From Lachnospiraceae bacterium (GTDB lineage Bacteria; Bacillota; Clostridia; Lachnospirales; Lachnospiraceae), in the NCBI GenBank assembly GCA_900771955.1, contig CAAGPW010000282.1, positions 1-31,846 on the forward strand: a stretch of DNA of 31,846 bases, given 5' to 3'. The position numbers and the translations under genes were made by a program. Shown here one piece after another: positions 7,247 through 16,049 of this stretch. Within the stretch, counting starts at the first letter, position 1. Each line of letters opens with the position of its first letter. The notes under the pieces are model-generated. The model searched no databases and was not told the DNA's origin. It worked only from the letters and a program-made list of their open reading frames with translations.

Positions 7247-7597
7247 CTACAGATCAGCAGCACTTATTTCTTTTCCGTCTTTCCAGATACGTTCCAGATC
7301 ATAGAACAACCGGTCTTCTTTTGAAAACACATGAACGATAATATCGCTGTAATCCATAAGAATCCAGGTAGAATAAGAATTTCCTTCGATCTGTTTTGCG
7401 TGATAGCCGGCCTTATACAATGCCTCATCTACTGCGTCACGCATTGCCTGTAGCTGGTTCTGGTTTGATCCATTTGCAATAATAAAGTAATCCGCAATCG
7501 TTGACACATCACGGATATCAATGATCTTTACATCTTCTGCTTTTTTATCTTCCAAAGCTTTAACGGCAAGCTTTGCCATTTCTTTTGCCTGTTCCAT
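7247..7597 (-). CDS. rsfS: ribosomal silencing factor RsfS
   Basis: 116 aa, DUF143/RsfS family: binds ribosomal protein L14 on the 50S subunit and blocks 30S joining in slow growth. The family blocks IDIRDVSTIADYFIIANGSN, EGNSYSTWILMDYSDIIVHVF and FYDLERIW are present. Start ATG 7597, AGGAGG 6 nt upstream. It is the last gene of the operon, in the classic nadD-yqeK-rsfS order, 68 nt after yqeK. Confidence 0.96.
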   Translation of the reverse strand: MEQAKEMAKLAVKALEDKKAEDVKIIDIRDVSTIADYFIIANGSNQNQLQAMRDAVDEALYKAGYHAKQIEGNSYSTWILMDYSDIIVHVFSKEDRLFYDLERIWKDGKEISAADL

Positions 7598-7665
7598 AAA
7601 TGCCTCCTTTTAACACTTTATATTTTTCTTTTCATAAACCGTATGTGGAAGGAATCAATACGATT

Positions 7666-8244
7666 TTAAAGCTGTTTCCGTTCAGCTTTATAATACTGAT
7701 ACGTCTGTTCTGTCAGTGCATCGATCTCTTTTCCGGTGCTTTTTAAATATTCCAGTGTATCGCCAAGAATCTTACATAATGCCGCATCAAGATCTTTAAA
7801 GCTGAGCGGCCGGACGATAGAAAGATTTTCTGCTTTGTCGCGTCCCGGTTCAATATAATCTGCGATATAGATAATTTTATCCAGCAGATTCATGCCTGGT
7901 TCACCGGTGGTGTGTACCAAAATTGCATGAAGAACCTCCTCATCTGTCACATGATATTTCTTACGTGCAAGAAAAGCACCGAGTTTTGCATGAATGAGGG
8001 CCGGATTATTTTTTTCTGCCTGTGTCAGCTCAATCCGGTACTTTTTGCAAAGAGCAACTTTTTCATCATTTGGGATACATTTTGCACAATCATGAAGCAG
8101 CCCGGCAAGCATGGCCTGGTTTAAGTCAGCTCCATGCGCCATTGCCAGTGCACCTGCCGTATACATGACACCCAGAGTATGCTCATACCGCGACTTATCC
8201 AGTTCTTTTTTCAGGCTTTTCTTTATTTCATCCATAGATTCCAT
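7666..8244 (-). CDS. yqeK: YqeK-family HD-domain diadenosine tetraphosphatase
   Basis: 192-aa HD-superfamily metal phosphohydrolase. YqeK enzymes split Ap4A symmetrically into two ADP. Visible metal-binding elements: EHTLGV (His22), LLHDCAK (His51-Asp52), VHTTG and DKIIYIADYIEPGRD. ATG 8244 is preceded by GGGAG at 8 nt. It follows nadD by 13 nt, so co-translation is likely. Confidence 0.93.
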   Translation of the reverse strand: MESMDEIKKSLKKELDKSRYEHTLGVMYTAGALAMAHGADLNQAMLAGLLHDCAKCIPNDEKVALCKKYRIELTQAEKNNPALIHAKLGAFLARKKYHVTDEEVLHAILVHTTGEPGMNLLDKIIYIADYIEPGRDKAENLSIVRPLSFKDLDAALCKILGDTLEYLKSTGKEIDALTEQTYQYYKAERKQL

Positions 8245-8257
8245 ATTGTCAACTCCC

Positions 8258-8881
8258 TTATACTAAATACAGTTTTTTCGCCGCAATATATTCCCGTACA
8301 CTGTCCGGCAGCAGATAACGTACGGAACTTCCCTGTGTGATTCTTTCCCTGATATTATGGGAAGAAATGGAAAAATTTGGAGTCTGTATCCGAAAGATCT
8401 CTGCCTGGAATTTTTCCTTTAAATACCGGATCTGATCGTCTAAGGAAGCGTCATCTGTCCGGTCACGAACTGCCGCAAGAATGACTGCTTTTTCACAGAT
8501 AACGGCCGGCTCTCTCCAGTCTTCAAATTCAAACAGGGAATCGGCTCCCATAATAAAATAGAACTGCTCCTTTTGATATTCACTGCAAAGTGCGGTCAAT
8601 GTCCGATAGGTATAACAGACGCCGGAATCTTCGACTTCCCGCATCGACAGGGAAAAACGGGGATTCCCGGAAATTGCAAGCTTTACCATATTACAACGGT
8701 GTGCTGCGTCTGTGATCCCGCTGCTTTTTTTGTGTGGCGGATTGCCGGTCGGTATGAACCAGACCTGATCCAGCCCGAACTGCTCTGCTGCATTTTCTGC
8801 AATCATCAGATGTCCGTAATGGATCGGATCAAAAGTTCCTCCCATAATGCCGATTTTCTGCCCCTGCGAATTTTCTGCCAT
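8258..8881 (-). CDS. nadD: nicotinate-nucleotide adenylyltransferase
   Basis: 207 aa; joins nicotinate mononucleotide and ATP to deamido-NAD in NAD synthesis. The nucleotidyltransferase signature GGTFDPIHYGH is at 14-24, with a C-terminal SISSHNIRERI block (the ISSTxIR motif variant) and an IMGADSLFEFEDW segment. ATG 8881, AGAAGG at 8 nt. It lies between yhbY (17 nt upstream) and yqeK. Confidence 0.96.
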   Translation of the reverse strand: MAENSQGQKIGIMGGTFDPIHYGHLMIAENAAEQFGLDQVWFIPTGNPPHKKSSGITDAAHRCNMVKLAISGNPRFSLSMREVEDSGVCYTYRTLTALCSEYQKEQFYFIMGADSLFEFEDWREPAVICEKAVILAAVRDRTDDASLDDQIRYLKEKFQAEIFRIQTPNFSISSHNIRERITQGSSVRYLLPDSVREYIAAKKLYLV

Positions 8882-8898
8882 ACATCAGACCTTCTTTC

Positions 8899-9186
8899 TT
8901 ATTTCGGAAGTTCAATTTTCGGTTTTTTTGCAGGACGGTAAAACACCATCTTCTTGCCAATGACCTGAACTACTTCGGAATGCGTCCGCTCACCGATCAC
9001 TGCAGCAATTTCATTCGGATCATCAATGCAGTTTTTTAACACATTCACCTTGATCAGTTCCCGCTTTTCCAATGCTTCATCCAACGCCGAAACAATTTCC
9101 GGAGTCAGGGAAGATTTTCCGATCTGAAAAAGGGGATTCATGGTACTTGCAAGGCTCTTTAAATAAGAACGCTGTTTGCTTGTCAT
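8899..9186 (-). CDS. yhbY: YhbY-type RNA-binding protein (CRM domain)
   Basis: 95-aa single CRM domain, associated with pre-50S ribosomal particles. The family start MTSKQRSYLKSLA, the FQIGKSSLTPEIVSALDEALEKRELIKVNVL block and the GKKMVFYRP end are all present. ATG 9186 with AAAGGAGG 10 nt upstream. It lies in the obgE-yhbY-nadD order common in Clostridia. Confidence 0.95.
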   Translation of the reverse strand: MTSKQRSYLKSLASTMNPLFQIGKSSLTPEIVSALDEALEKRELIKVNVLKNCIDDPNEIAAVIGERTHSEVVQVIGKKMVFYRPAKKPKIELPK

Positions 9187-9213
9187 CGCGTCTTTTCCTC
9201 CTTTCCTTCTGTT

Positions 9214-10500
9214 TTAAGAACGGTAAAAATCAAATTCCATACCGTACATACGAACCGTATCTCCGTCTTCAATGCCCATTTTATCCAGTTCCTTCAAGAT
9301 GCCCTGCTCTTTTAAGAAACGCTGGAAAAACAGAAATCCTTTTTCAGAATCTATATTTGTGTAACCTAACATTTTTTCAATCTTCGGTCCTTCCAGTTCA
9401 AATGCACCATCATCCGCACGGGTAATCGTATAAGCATCATTGTTTAAGAAATGAAGTTCCGGGAAAAATTCCTGCTCATAGATGATCGGCTTGTCATCCA
9501 GACCGGACAGGATATCTTCCACATAATACAGCAGTTCCTTTAACCCCTTGCCGCTGACTGCGGAAACAGGAAACAGTTTCATGCCCTTCGGCTCAAATTC
9601 TGCACGAAGCTTGTCCAGGATCTCATTCTCACCGTTTGGAATGGCATCAATCTTATTGGCAGCGATCACCTGCGGTTTCTCCAGCAGTTCCGGATTATAG
9701 GCTTCAAGCTCTTTATTGATCGCATAAATGTCAGCGATCGGGTCACGTCCCTCTGTCCCGGCTGCATCCACAACATGGATCAGCACTTTGGTACGCTCGA
9801 TATGCTTTAAAAACTCGTGACCGAGTCCGATTCCCTCGGAAGCCCCTTCAATGAGTCCCGGGATATCCGCCATGACAAAGCCTCTGCCGTCGCCTAAATC
9901 CACAACACCAAGAATCGGATTTAACGTCGTAAAATGATAATTCGCGATCGTCGGGGATGCGTTGGTTACATGAGAGATCAGGGTAGACTTTCCAACATTC
10001 GGGAAACCGATAAGTCCGACATCTGCGATCACCTTTAATTCCAGGCGCACTTCCAGTTCTATAGCTTCCTGCCCCGGCTGGGCATATTTCGGTGCCTGCA
10101 TGGCAGAGGTCGCAAAATGCTGATTGCCAAGACCGCCGTTTCCACCCTTTAATACGATCTGGCGTCGGTTGTCGCCGGACATATCTGCAATGACCTGATC
10201 TGTCGCGGCATCCCGGATAATAGTTCCTTCCGGTACCTTGATGATAAGATCTTCACCCTTTCTCCCGTGACAGTTGCGCTTCTTGCCTTCTTCGCCGCTC
10301 TGGGCAGCATACTTGCGTTTATGGCGGAAATCATTTAAGGTATTCATACCCTCATCCACAACAAAGATCACATCTCCGCCTTTTCCGCCGTCTCCGCCGT
10401 CCGGGCCGCCGTTCGGCACATATTTTTCACGACGGAAGCTGACATGACCGTCTCCGCCTTTTCCTGATTTTATAATTATTTTTGCACTGTCGGCAAACAT
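9214..10500 (-). CDS. obgE: GTPase ObgE/CgtA
   Basis: 428-aa ribosome-associated GTPase for late 50S assembly and stress control. Three domains in order: glycine-rich Obg fold (1-158; NGGPDGGDGGKGGDV), G domain with GFPNVGKS (G1), a DIPGLIEGA switch II and NKID (G4), and the C-terminal OCT domain (about 350-428), which is present in most Firmicute Obg. ATG 10500 has GAGGT 9 nt upstream. It is separated from rpmA by a hairpin (10546-10575), which may lower its expression relative to the ribosomal proteins. Confidence 0.97.
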   Translation of the reverse strand: MFADSAKIIIKSGKGGDGHVSFRREKYVPNGGPDGGDGGKGGDVIFVVDEGMNTLNDFRHKRKYAAQSGEEGKKRNCHGRKGEDLIIKVPEGTIIRDAATDQVIADMSGDNRRQIVLKGGNGGLGNQHFATSAMQAPKYAQPGQEAIELEVRLELKVIADVGLIGFPNVGKSTLISHVTNASPTIANYHFTTLNPILGVVDLGDGRGFVMADIPGLIEGASEGIGLGHEFLKHIERTKVLIHVVDAAGTEGRDPIADIYAINKELEAYNPELLEKPQVIAANKIDAIPNGENEILDKLRAEFEPKGMKLFPVSAVSGKGLKELLYYVEDILSGLDDKPIIYEQEFFPELHFLNNDAYTITRADDGAFELEGPKIEKMLGYTNIDSEKGFLFFQRFLKEQGILKELDKMGIEDGDTVRMYGMEFDFYRS

Positions 10501-10545
10501 AATATTTTACCTCAATTCTAAAGATAATATTCTAAGATTTTAAAA

Positions 10546-10575
10546 TGAGGCTGTTAAACAACAATAACAGCCTCA
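10546..10575 (-). terminator. hairpin between rpmA and obgE (likely partial terminator)
   Basis: Perfect 11-bp stem TGAGGCTGTTA/TAACAGCCTCA with an 8-nt loop, followed on the minus strand by TTTTAAAAT. It sits in the 87-nt gap after rpmA, inside an operon, so it probably attenuates rather than stops transcription. Confidence 0.68.
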
Positions 10576-10587
10576 TAAAAGTAATTC

Positions 10588-10878
10588 TTATTCGTTTGTA
10601 GATACTGGATAAACGGAAGCTACTTTCTTATCTCTTCCTTTTCTCTCGAATCTTAATACACCGTCTGTCAGTGCGAATAAAGTATCATCTCCGCCGATTC
10701 CTACGTTCGTTCCCGGATGAATCTTTGTTCCACGCTGTCTGTATAAGATATTTCCAGCTTTTACGAATTGTCCGTCTGCTCTTTTTGCTCCTAATCTCTT
10801 GGATTCGGAATCTCTACCGTTCTTGGTAGATCCAACTCCCTTTTTATGAGCAAAAAACTGAAGGTTCATATTTAACAT
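10588..10878 (-). CDS. rpmA: 50S ribosomal protein L27
   Basis: 96-aa L27, located near the peptidyl transferase centre. It starts with the Firmicute-type extension MLNMNLQFFA before HKKGVGSTKNGRDS; in S. aureus such a LQFFA extension is removed by the protease Prp, which is encoded immediately upstream here. ATG 10878, AGGAGG 9 nt upstream, 3 nt after the prp stop. Confidence 0.98.
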   Translation of the reverse strand: MLNMNLQFFAHKKGVGSTKNGRDSESKRLGAKRADGQFVKAGNILYRQRGTKIHPGTNVGIGGDDTLFALTDGVLRFERKGRDKKVASVYPVSTNE

Positions 10879-10881
10879 GAC

Positions 10882-11211
10882 CTACACCTCCTTGATCTTG
10901 AGAACCAGATAGCTGTTCCCGTAATTTGCCTGTATTCCCTCTAAGCCTAAGACCAGGGAATCCATGAGAAGTTTTCCCGCCGCATCAGCCTGTCCTTTGA
11001 AGCGAAACCGGATTTCTCCTGTCTCCTCATTCGACTCAGCCTCCGCTGCATTCTCTGTTAAATTTTCAACAGAATTGATCGCATTAATGACAAGAGACGA
11101 AACTCCCGCACACACGATATCCTGCCCCACATCCGCATAACGCGCATGACCGGTACAGTCAAAACCCTCATAGCGTCCGTCTGGATCTTTGTAAATCGTT
11201 ACTTTAACCAT
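10882..11211 (-). CDS. prp: ribosomal-processing cysteine protease Prp
   Basis: 109 aa. The catalytic dyad of the Prp family is visible: His22 (TGHARYADVG) and Cys34 (QDIVCAGVS), the same numbers as in S. aureus Prp. The role is removal of the N-terminal extension of L27, needed for functional ribosomes. It lies between rplU and rpmA, its usual place. ATG 11211 with AAGGGAA before it. Confidence 0.95.
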   Translation of the reverse strand: MVKVTIYKDPDGRYEGFDCTGHARYADVGQDIVCAGVSSLVINAINSVENLTENAAEAESNEETGEIRFRFKGQADAAGKLLMDSLVLGLEGIQANYGNSYLVLKIKEV

Positions 11212-11228
11212 AACAATTCCCTTATCGA

Positions 11229-11537
11229 TTAGCCATTAATTTTTTCGATCTTAACCTGAGTGAACGCCTGTCTGTGACCGTTTTTCTTGTGATAACCGGT
11301 TTTTCTCTTGTACTTGTAAACGATAACCTTCTTTGCTCTTCCTTCTTTTACAACGGAAGCAGTTACGGTTGCATTAGCTACAGTCGGATCACCAACTACT
11401 AATTTACCGTCGTTTACAGCTAAAACCTGATCAAATGTTACAGTCTCTCCAGCTTCTGCACCAAGTTTTTCAATGGTAATGATATCGCCTTCGGATACTT
11501 TGTACTGTTTACCACCTGTTGCTATAATTGCGTACAT
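11229..11537 (-). CDS. rplU: 50S ribosomal protein L21
   Basis: 102-aa L21 with the family start MYAIIATGGKQYKV and the C-terminal YKRKTGYHKKNGHRQAFTQV RNA-binding end. AGGAGG lies 6 nt before ATG 11537. It is preceded by a structured leader and a promoter overlapping the end of rng, so L21/Prp/L27 can be expressed separately from the upstream genes. Confidence 0.98.
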   Translation of the reverse strand: MYAIIATGGKQYKVSEGDIITIEKLGAEAGETVTFDQVLAVNDGKLVVGDPTVANATVTASVVKEGRAKKVIVYKYKRKTGYHKKNGHRQAFTQVKIEKING

Positions 11538-11540
11538 ATG

Positions 11541-11617
11541 GCACCTCCTATTATCATTACTCGCCAGTTACGGTGCTGCATCAATGCAGACTTATAACCT
11601 CACTGTGCGGCATACTA
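11541..11617 (-). promoter_or_regulatory. putative L21 leader RNA
   Basis: The 5' leader of rplU holds a CTGCA-TTGA-TGCAG hairpin followed by CACCGTAACTGGCGAG, resembling the Firmicute ribosomal protein L21 leader (a cis-acting autoregulatory structure). The call rests on resemblance from memory; a covariance-model search would decide. Confidence 0.6.
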
Positions 11618-11621
11618 TTAG

Positions 11622-11650
11622 AGAATAGCATACAAGCTGCTATTCGTCAA
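11622..11650 (-). promoter_or_regulatory. promoter for rplU-prp-rpmA
   Basis: On the minus strand TTGACG (11650-11645), 17-bp spacer, TATTCT (11627-11622) preceded by an extended TGC. The -35 overlaps the last codons of rng. Confidence 0.6.
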
Positions 11651-12908
11651 TACCTTTCTTAAAATAAATCTGTTCCCGCAATGTTTTTTTCACTTTTTTC
11701 CGGGTGAGCTCCACAAGTCCGAGCTTTGTGATGTCAATGAGCTGAACGGGAACCGGGTCTTTTTTCAGTTCCATGCGGAATGCATGCATCAGTTCCTCCT
11801 CTGCTTCATGGTCTGCCATATTAATGAAGTCCACGATGCAGATACCGGAAATATTGCGCAGCCTGAGCTGTCTTGCAATCTCCTTTGCCGCTTCCAGATT
11901 AATCTTTTTAAAATTCTCCGTAACCGATTTTTTTGCAACATTTTTTCCACTGTTGACATCAATGACCGTCAGCGCTTCGGTCGGCTGAATGACAAGATAT
12001 GCGCCTGACTTTAACCATACACGCTCCCTTAAGGCATCACGCAGTTCACGTTCAAGTGGATAAAGTTTATAAAGCGGCAGCATTGCATCCTCGTAGAATC
12101 TTACACTGCCCTTGAAATTCAGGTTAGATTTATAATAAGAAGCTATCTGCTGATATGCATCGGCATCATCCGTAATGATCTCGGTCAGAGACGCAAGATC
12201 GGTATCCTGCAGCGTTTTTAAGAAACCATGTTCCGGTTCATGGATCAGGCTGAAGCATGTTTTGTGAACTGCTGTTTCCCTTATATGCATAAATTCCCGC
12301 TCCAGATTTTCTAATTCCTGCAATATATCGCTATCTCCTGCATTTTTCGCGTTTGTTCGAACAATTAGACCATATTCATCCTTTTTAAGCGGTTCCAGTA
12401 AATCCATAAAATGCGCTCTTATCGTTTTATCCAGCTTTGCGGAAATGCCGAGGCGCGTATTTTCTGTCGTGAGAACCAGATAATTCCCGGCAAAATTCAG
12501 GTTCGTGGAAAGATACGGGTCCTTCGTCTTCATCGCTTCCTTTTCCACCTGGACAACAAGTTCATCCCCAATACAAAGTGGCTTTTTTCCGATCTTTTTA
12601 GTAAAAATCGGATTTTTCAGCTGTTCAAGCGGATAATAGCCCTGTCCACCGTCTTTTGTGAGCTGGATGAATGCCGCATTTAAGTTTTTCACGATATTGG
12701 AAACTCTTCCGATATAGATATTTCCAAGTATGGACCGTGAATCAGCCGGTATGCAGGACAGATCCTTTAACACTTCATCTTCATAAATGGCAGTGATCCA
12801 ACAGCTTTTTTCTGCACTGCCCGCATTCTGCGCATGCACCGGTACACCTGCGAGCGCAAGCAGTTCCGGCGAAAGCACCTGTTTTGTCAGCAGCAGCTTC
12901 TTTTTCAA
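11640..12908 (-). CDS. rng: ribonuclease E/G family endoribonuclease
   Basis: 422-aa RNase G-like enzyme that cuts single-stranded RNA during rRNA maturation and mRNA decay. N-terminal S1-like segment (about 62-125, ILGNIYIGRVSNIVKNLNAAFI); the catalytic magnesium aspartates are Asp317 (TVIDVNSGK) and Asp360 (IVDFINM). No RNase E C-terminal scaffold. The start is TTG 12908 with AAGGGGG 8 nt upstream; that site overlaps the stop of the preceding gene, suggesting translational coupling. The first 35 residues are weakly conserved. Confidence 0.93.
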   Translation of the reverse strand: MKKKLLLTKQVLSPELLALAGVPVHAQNAGSAEKSCWITAIYEDEVLKDLSCIPADSRSILGNIYIGRVSNIVKNLNAAFIQLTKDGGQGYYPLEQLKNPIFTKKIGKKPLCIGDELVVQVEKEAMKTKDPYLSTNLNFAGNYLVLTTENTRLGISAKLDKTIRAHFMDLLEPLKKDEYGLIVRTNAKNAGDSDILQELENLEREFMHIRETAVHKTCFSLIHEPEHGFLKTLQDTDLASLTEIITDDADAYQQIASYYKSNLNFKGSVRFYEDAMLPLYKLYPLERELRDALRERVWLKSGAYLVIQPTEALTVIDVNSGKNVAKKSVTENFKKINLEAAKEIARQLRLRNISGICIVDFINMADHEAEEELMHAFRMELKKDPVPVQLIDITKLGLVELTRKKVKKTLREQIYFKKGIDE

Positions 12909-12921
12909 ATTTTACGCCCCC

Positions 12922-13674
12922 TTAAGCCTGAAGTTCATCTGAAACCGGCTGTTCATCCAAAATATCCTCACCCAGTGAGCCAAGTGGGACAAACCCATCC
13001 GCTTCATCCTTTGTGTATACATCCATACGGTGGATCTGAAAGGCAAATTCATCGTATGTGAGGGAAAGGAATTCATAAAAGGCCGAAAGTACCAGTTCTG
13101 GTTTTAAGTTATCTGTACTTCCGGTACAGACGTTAAGATAAAAAACCGGCCTTTCGGCTTCTTCCAAAATCTGAAAGTCATAGACGAGTTCCTTTAAGTT
13201 CATGATTTTTTCGCTTTTTTTCGTCTTTTTTGTGATAAGCACTTCTGCCCTGTCATGAAAGAAGGTATTTAAATGATCTCTCCATTCCCCTACAGAAAAC
13301 GGATCTTCATAGCCATCCTTAATATAGATCTTATAATCCGCGGCGGCAACGATCGACATGGCATTTTTGGCATGATCCGGAAGTCTTTTGTATTCCAGTA
13401 TTTTCACACCGTCAACCATTGCACCATTCAGGTTTGCAATTGACTTTTCCGATGACTCGGTGGAATTCACCTCAATGTCTAAATATTCTCCGTCACTTGT
13501 GATTCCAACACCGAGCGGTGCCGCGAAGGACATGATCTGATGCGGGGAAAAGCCCTCAGAATACTTAATATCGATGTCTGCCCGCCTCATTGCTTTCTGA
13601 AAATAGCGCATCATATCCAGGTGTCCGATAAATTTCATAACTCCGGATTTTGCAAATTTAATTCTTACCTTCAA
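12922..13674 (-). CDS. TIGR03936-family radical SAM-associated protein (DUF2344)
   Basis: About 250 aa. The start MKVRIKFAKSGVMKFIGHLDMMRYFQ-type block and SEGFSPHQIMSFAAPLGVG are the hallmarks of DUF2344, usually encoded right after, or fused to, the TIGR03960 radical SAM protein. The biochemical role is unknown; linkage to ribosomal genes suggests RNA or ribosomal protein modification (inference). The frame is open to GTG 13683, but TTG 13674 has GGGAGG 7 nt upstream and gives the family N-terminus. It overlaps the upstream gene by 17 nt. Confidence 0.9.
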   Translation of the reverse strand: MKVRIKFAKSGVMKFIGHLDMMRYFQKAMRRADIDIKYSEGFSPHQIMSFAAPLGVGITSDGEYLDIEVNSTESSEKSIANLNGAMVDGVKILEYKRLPDHAKNAMSIVAAADYKIYIKDGYEDPFSVGEWRDHLNTFFHDRAEVLITKKTKKSEKIMNLKELVYDFQILEEAERPVFYLNVCTGSTDNLKPELVLSAFYEFLSLTYDEFAFQIHRMDVYTKDEADGFVPLGSLGEDILDEQPVSDELQA

Positions 13675-15526
13675 AGCAGACACCTCCCTTGTAATTCATG
13701 GCTCCACAGCCGGAGCACTGCATACGGCAGTTCGGCGTGACTTTTTCTTCCATCGCGGTCTTCCACTGACGGATCATAAATTCCTTTGTAACGCCGGCAT
13801 CAATAAAATCCCACGGAAAGATCTCGTCCAGCGGCCGCTCGCGCATCGTATAGAAATCCGTATCCATGCCGATTTCGTCAAAAGTGGAAACCCATTTGCT
13901 GTTGTCAAAAAATTCACTCCATGCATCAAAAATACATCCATTTTCATAGGCTTTTAAGATCGCCTGTCCCACTTTGCGGTCACCCCTTGCAAAAATGCCC
14001 TCGAGAACCGTTACGTCCGCCTCATGCCAGTTATACTTAATGCTCTTCCGGTTTAACTGCTCCTTTACTGCATCGTTTACTACCTTTGCCCGGCCAAGAT
14101 AGTTGTCCTTATCGTACATTCTTGCCCACTGAAACGGCGTAAACGGCTTTGGTACAAAAAACGACGTACTGATCGTGATCTGGCACTTTCCGTTTCGCTG
14201 ATCCTTCGGGATCTCATAGTAACGGACAGCGATCTTATTTGCGAGTTCAGCGATCGCACGCATGTCCTCTTCGGTTTCAGTTGGCAGTCCAAGCATGAAA
14301 TACAGTTTCACCTTCTGCCAGCCGCCCTCAAATGCCATCCCGGCACCGTGCAGGATCACATCCTCGGTCAGTCCCTTATTGATAACGTTTCGAAGTCTCT
14401 GGGAACCGGCTTCCGGAGCAAAGGTCAGGCTGCTCTTTCGGATATCCTGTACTTTTCCCATGACATCCAGGGAAAATGCATCAATACGCAGGGACGGCAG
14501 CGAAATGTTAACGCCTTTTTCCTTGAAGTTGTCAATCAGAAAATTCACCAATTCTTCCAACCTGGAATAATCACTGGAACTTAAAGAACTAAGCGAGATC
14601 TCTTCATGCCCGGTATTTTTTAACATCTCATAGGCGTGCTGCTTTAATACCGAAATATCCTTTTCACGGTTTGGGCGGTAGATCATGCCCGCCTGACAAA
14701 AGCGGCACCCGCGGATACAGCCGCGCTGGATCTCAAGCACAACACGATCCTGTGTCACCTTGATAAACGGAACGATCGGTTTTTCCGGATAAGGCGCATC
14801 CGTCAAATCCATCACGACCTGTTTTTCCACTTTCACCGGAATATCGTCAAACACCGGTTTCATTTCCTGAATCGTGCCATCCTCTTTATAACTCACTTCA
14901 TAGAGCGATGGAACATATATTCCGGGGATTTTCGCAGCTTCATGTAAAAAGTCTGCCCTTGATGTACCGTTCTTTCGACAGACCTTATAAAGTGCAAACA
15001 GACGATCATATTGCGTCTCGCCCTCCCCGATATAAAACAGATCAAAAAAATCCGCAAGCGGCTCCGGATTATAGGTGCATGGGCCGCCGCCGATCACGAT
15101 CGGCACACTCCAGTCTCTGTCTTTTGCAAATAACGGGATCTGAGCCAGATCTAAGATCTGCAGGATGTTGGTGTAACACATTTCATACTGGATCGTTACA
15201 CCGAGAAAATCAAAATCCCTTACCGGCTGCTGTGTCTCAAGTGCAAAAAGCGGGATATGCTGTTCCTTCATGATCTTGTGAAGATCCGGCCATGGTGAAA
15301 ATACACGTTCGCAGTAAACATCCGTTCTCTGATTGAACATGTAATATAAAATCTGCATGCCAAGATGCGACATTCCTATTTCATAAACATCCGGAAAGCA
15401 CATGGCAAAACGTATGTCCACCTGTTTCGGATCTTTTTTTACCATATTTAATTCATTTCCTATATAACGTGCGGGTTTGTCCACCGTCAACAGGATTTCA
15501 TCCGATAATGCTAATTTCGTATTCAT
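13658..15526 (-). CDS. TIGR03960-family B12-binding radical SAM protein
   Basis: 622 aa. An N-terminal B12-binding-like region (about 20-180, GGGPCTYNPEPLADFFD) precedes a radical SAM core with the CxxxCxxC cluster motif at Cys270, Cys274, Cys277 (RGCIRGCRFC). Cys-rich C-terminus (CRMQCSGCGAMNYKGGVC), possibly an extra cluster. Substrate unknown; the partner is the overlapping DUF2344 gene. ATG 15526, GAGGT 6 nt upstream. Confidence 0.93.
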   Translation of the reverse strand: MNTKLALSDEILLTVDKPARYIGNELNMVKKDPKQVDIRFAMCFPDVYEIGMSHLGMQILYYMFNQRTDVYCERVFSPWPDLHKIMKEQHIPLFALETQQPVRDFDFLGVTIQYEMCYTNILQILDLAQIPLFAKDRDWSVPIVIGGGPCTYNPEPLADFFDLFYIGEGETQYDRLFALYKVCRKNGTSRADFLHEAAKIPGIYVPSLYEVSYKEDGTIQEMKPVFDDIPVKVEKQVVMDLTDAPYPEKPIVPFIKVTQDRVVLEIQRGCIRGCRFCQAGMIYRPNREKDISVLKQHAYEMLKNTGHEEISLSSLSSSDYSRLEELVNFLIDNFKEKGVNISLPSLRIDAFSLDVMGKVQDIRKSSLTFAPEAGSQRLRNVINKGLTEDVILHGAGMAFEGGWQKVKLYFMLGLPTETEEDMRAIAELANKIAVRYYEIPKDQRNGKCQITISTSFFVPKPFTPFQWARMYDKDNYLGRAKVVNDAVKEQLNRKSIKYNWHEADVTVLEGIFARGDRKVGQAILKAYENGCIFDAWSEFFDNSKWVSTFDEIGMDTDFYTMRERPLDEIFPWDFIDAGVTKEFMIRQWKTAMEEKVTPNCRMQCSGCGAMNYKGGVCFEGKN

Positions 15527-15534
15527 CTTTTACC

Positions 15535-15876
15535 TCACAAATTGATGGAATCGAATATCATCATAACATACTTTTCGAGATTTGTATAATTATAGTTTTC
15601 CGCAATTTTTTCCATGATATCATCCGGGGAAAATCCAAAGAAGGTTCCGCCGCTTTTGTACATTGCAAAGAAAGCGGCAAACAGCAGAAATGACGCGAAC
15701 AGACGCAGCCGGATTCCCCCTGCGATTCTTACAGCCTGCAGTTCGGGCGAGAGGGGGTCTGCAGAACCATTCCCGCGCGCACGGCATCTGTCACCTGTTT
15801 CTATCCCACATTCCGGAAAGGAACTGCGGATCTCTTCAATATATTTTTTCCGGTTTCTGATATCTTCCTCTGTCAT
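15535..15876 (-). CDS. small membrane protein, first gene of ribosome operon
   Basis: 113 aa, unrecognised. Charged N-terminal half (Lys/Arg/Glu-rich), one membrane segment around residues 56-77 (RLFASFLLFAAFFAMY), then a soluble C-terminus rich in Asn/Tyr. ATG 15876 has GGGAGG 4 nt upstream, while ATG 15888 has no site. It ends 8 nt before the radical SAM gene, so it is co-transcribed, but nothing shows a functional link. Confidence 0.75.
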   Translation of the reverse strand: MTEEDIRNRKKYIEEIRSSFPECGIETGDRCRARGNGSADPLSPELQAVRIAGGIRLRLFASFLLFAAFFAMYKSGGTFFGFSPDDIMEKIAENYNYTNLEKYVMMIFDSINL

Positions 15877-15902
15877 CTTTCCTCCCATATGCTTTTTTGT
15901 TT

Positions 15903-15919
15903 ACATAAAATTTTTATGT
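15903..15919. promoter_or_regulatory. palindrome upstream of ribosome operon
   Basis: ACATAAA (15903-15909) and TTTATGT (15913-15919) form a perfect 7-bp inverted repeat about 30 nt before the first gene, next to a weak TTGCAA/TTTTAT promoter-like pair. Possible operator. Confidence 0.3.
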
Positions 15920-16010
15920 TAACAGCATTGCAAATCTGATTACTAAAGTATATCAAATTTCACGAAAAAAAATGACTGCCTTTACAAAACACATGGTCTT
16001 TCCTACAGAG

Positions 16011-16043
16011 CAAAAAATAGAAGCAGTATGCTCCTATTTTTTG
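16011..16043 (-). terminator. terminator after citrate synthase
   Basis: 10-bp stem CAAAAAATAG/CTATTTTTTG with an inner AGCA/TGCT pairing after one mismatch. It lies 7 nt past the citrate synthase stop on the minus strand. Confidence 0.75.
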
Positions 16044-16049
16044 AAAATT

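Noticed and set aside
14262..14584. Plus-strand ORFs of about 80-120 aa inside the radical SAM and other operon genes
   Set aside because: Antisense shadows of well-supported coding genes, without ribosome sites or recognisable domains.
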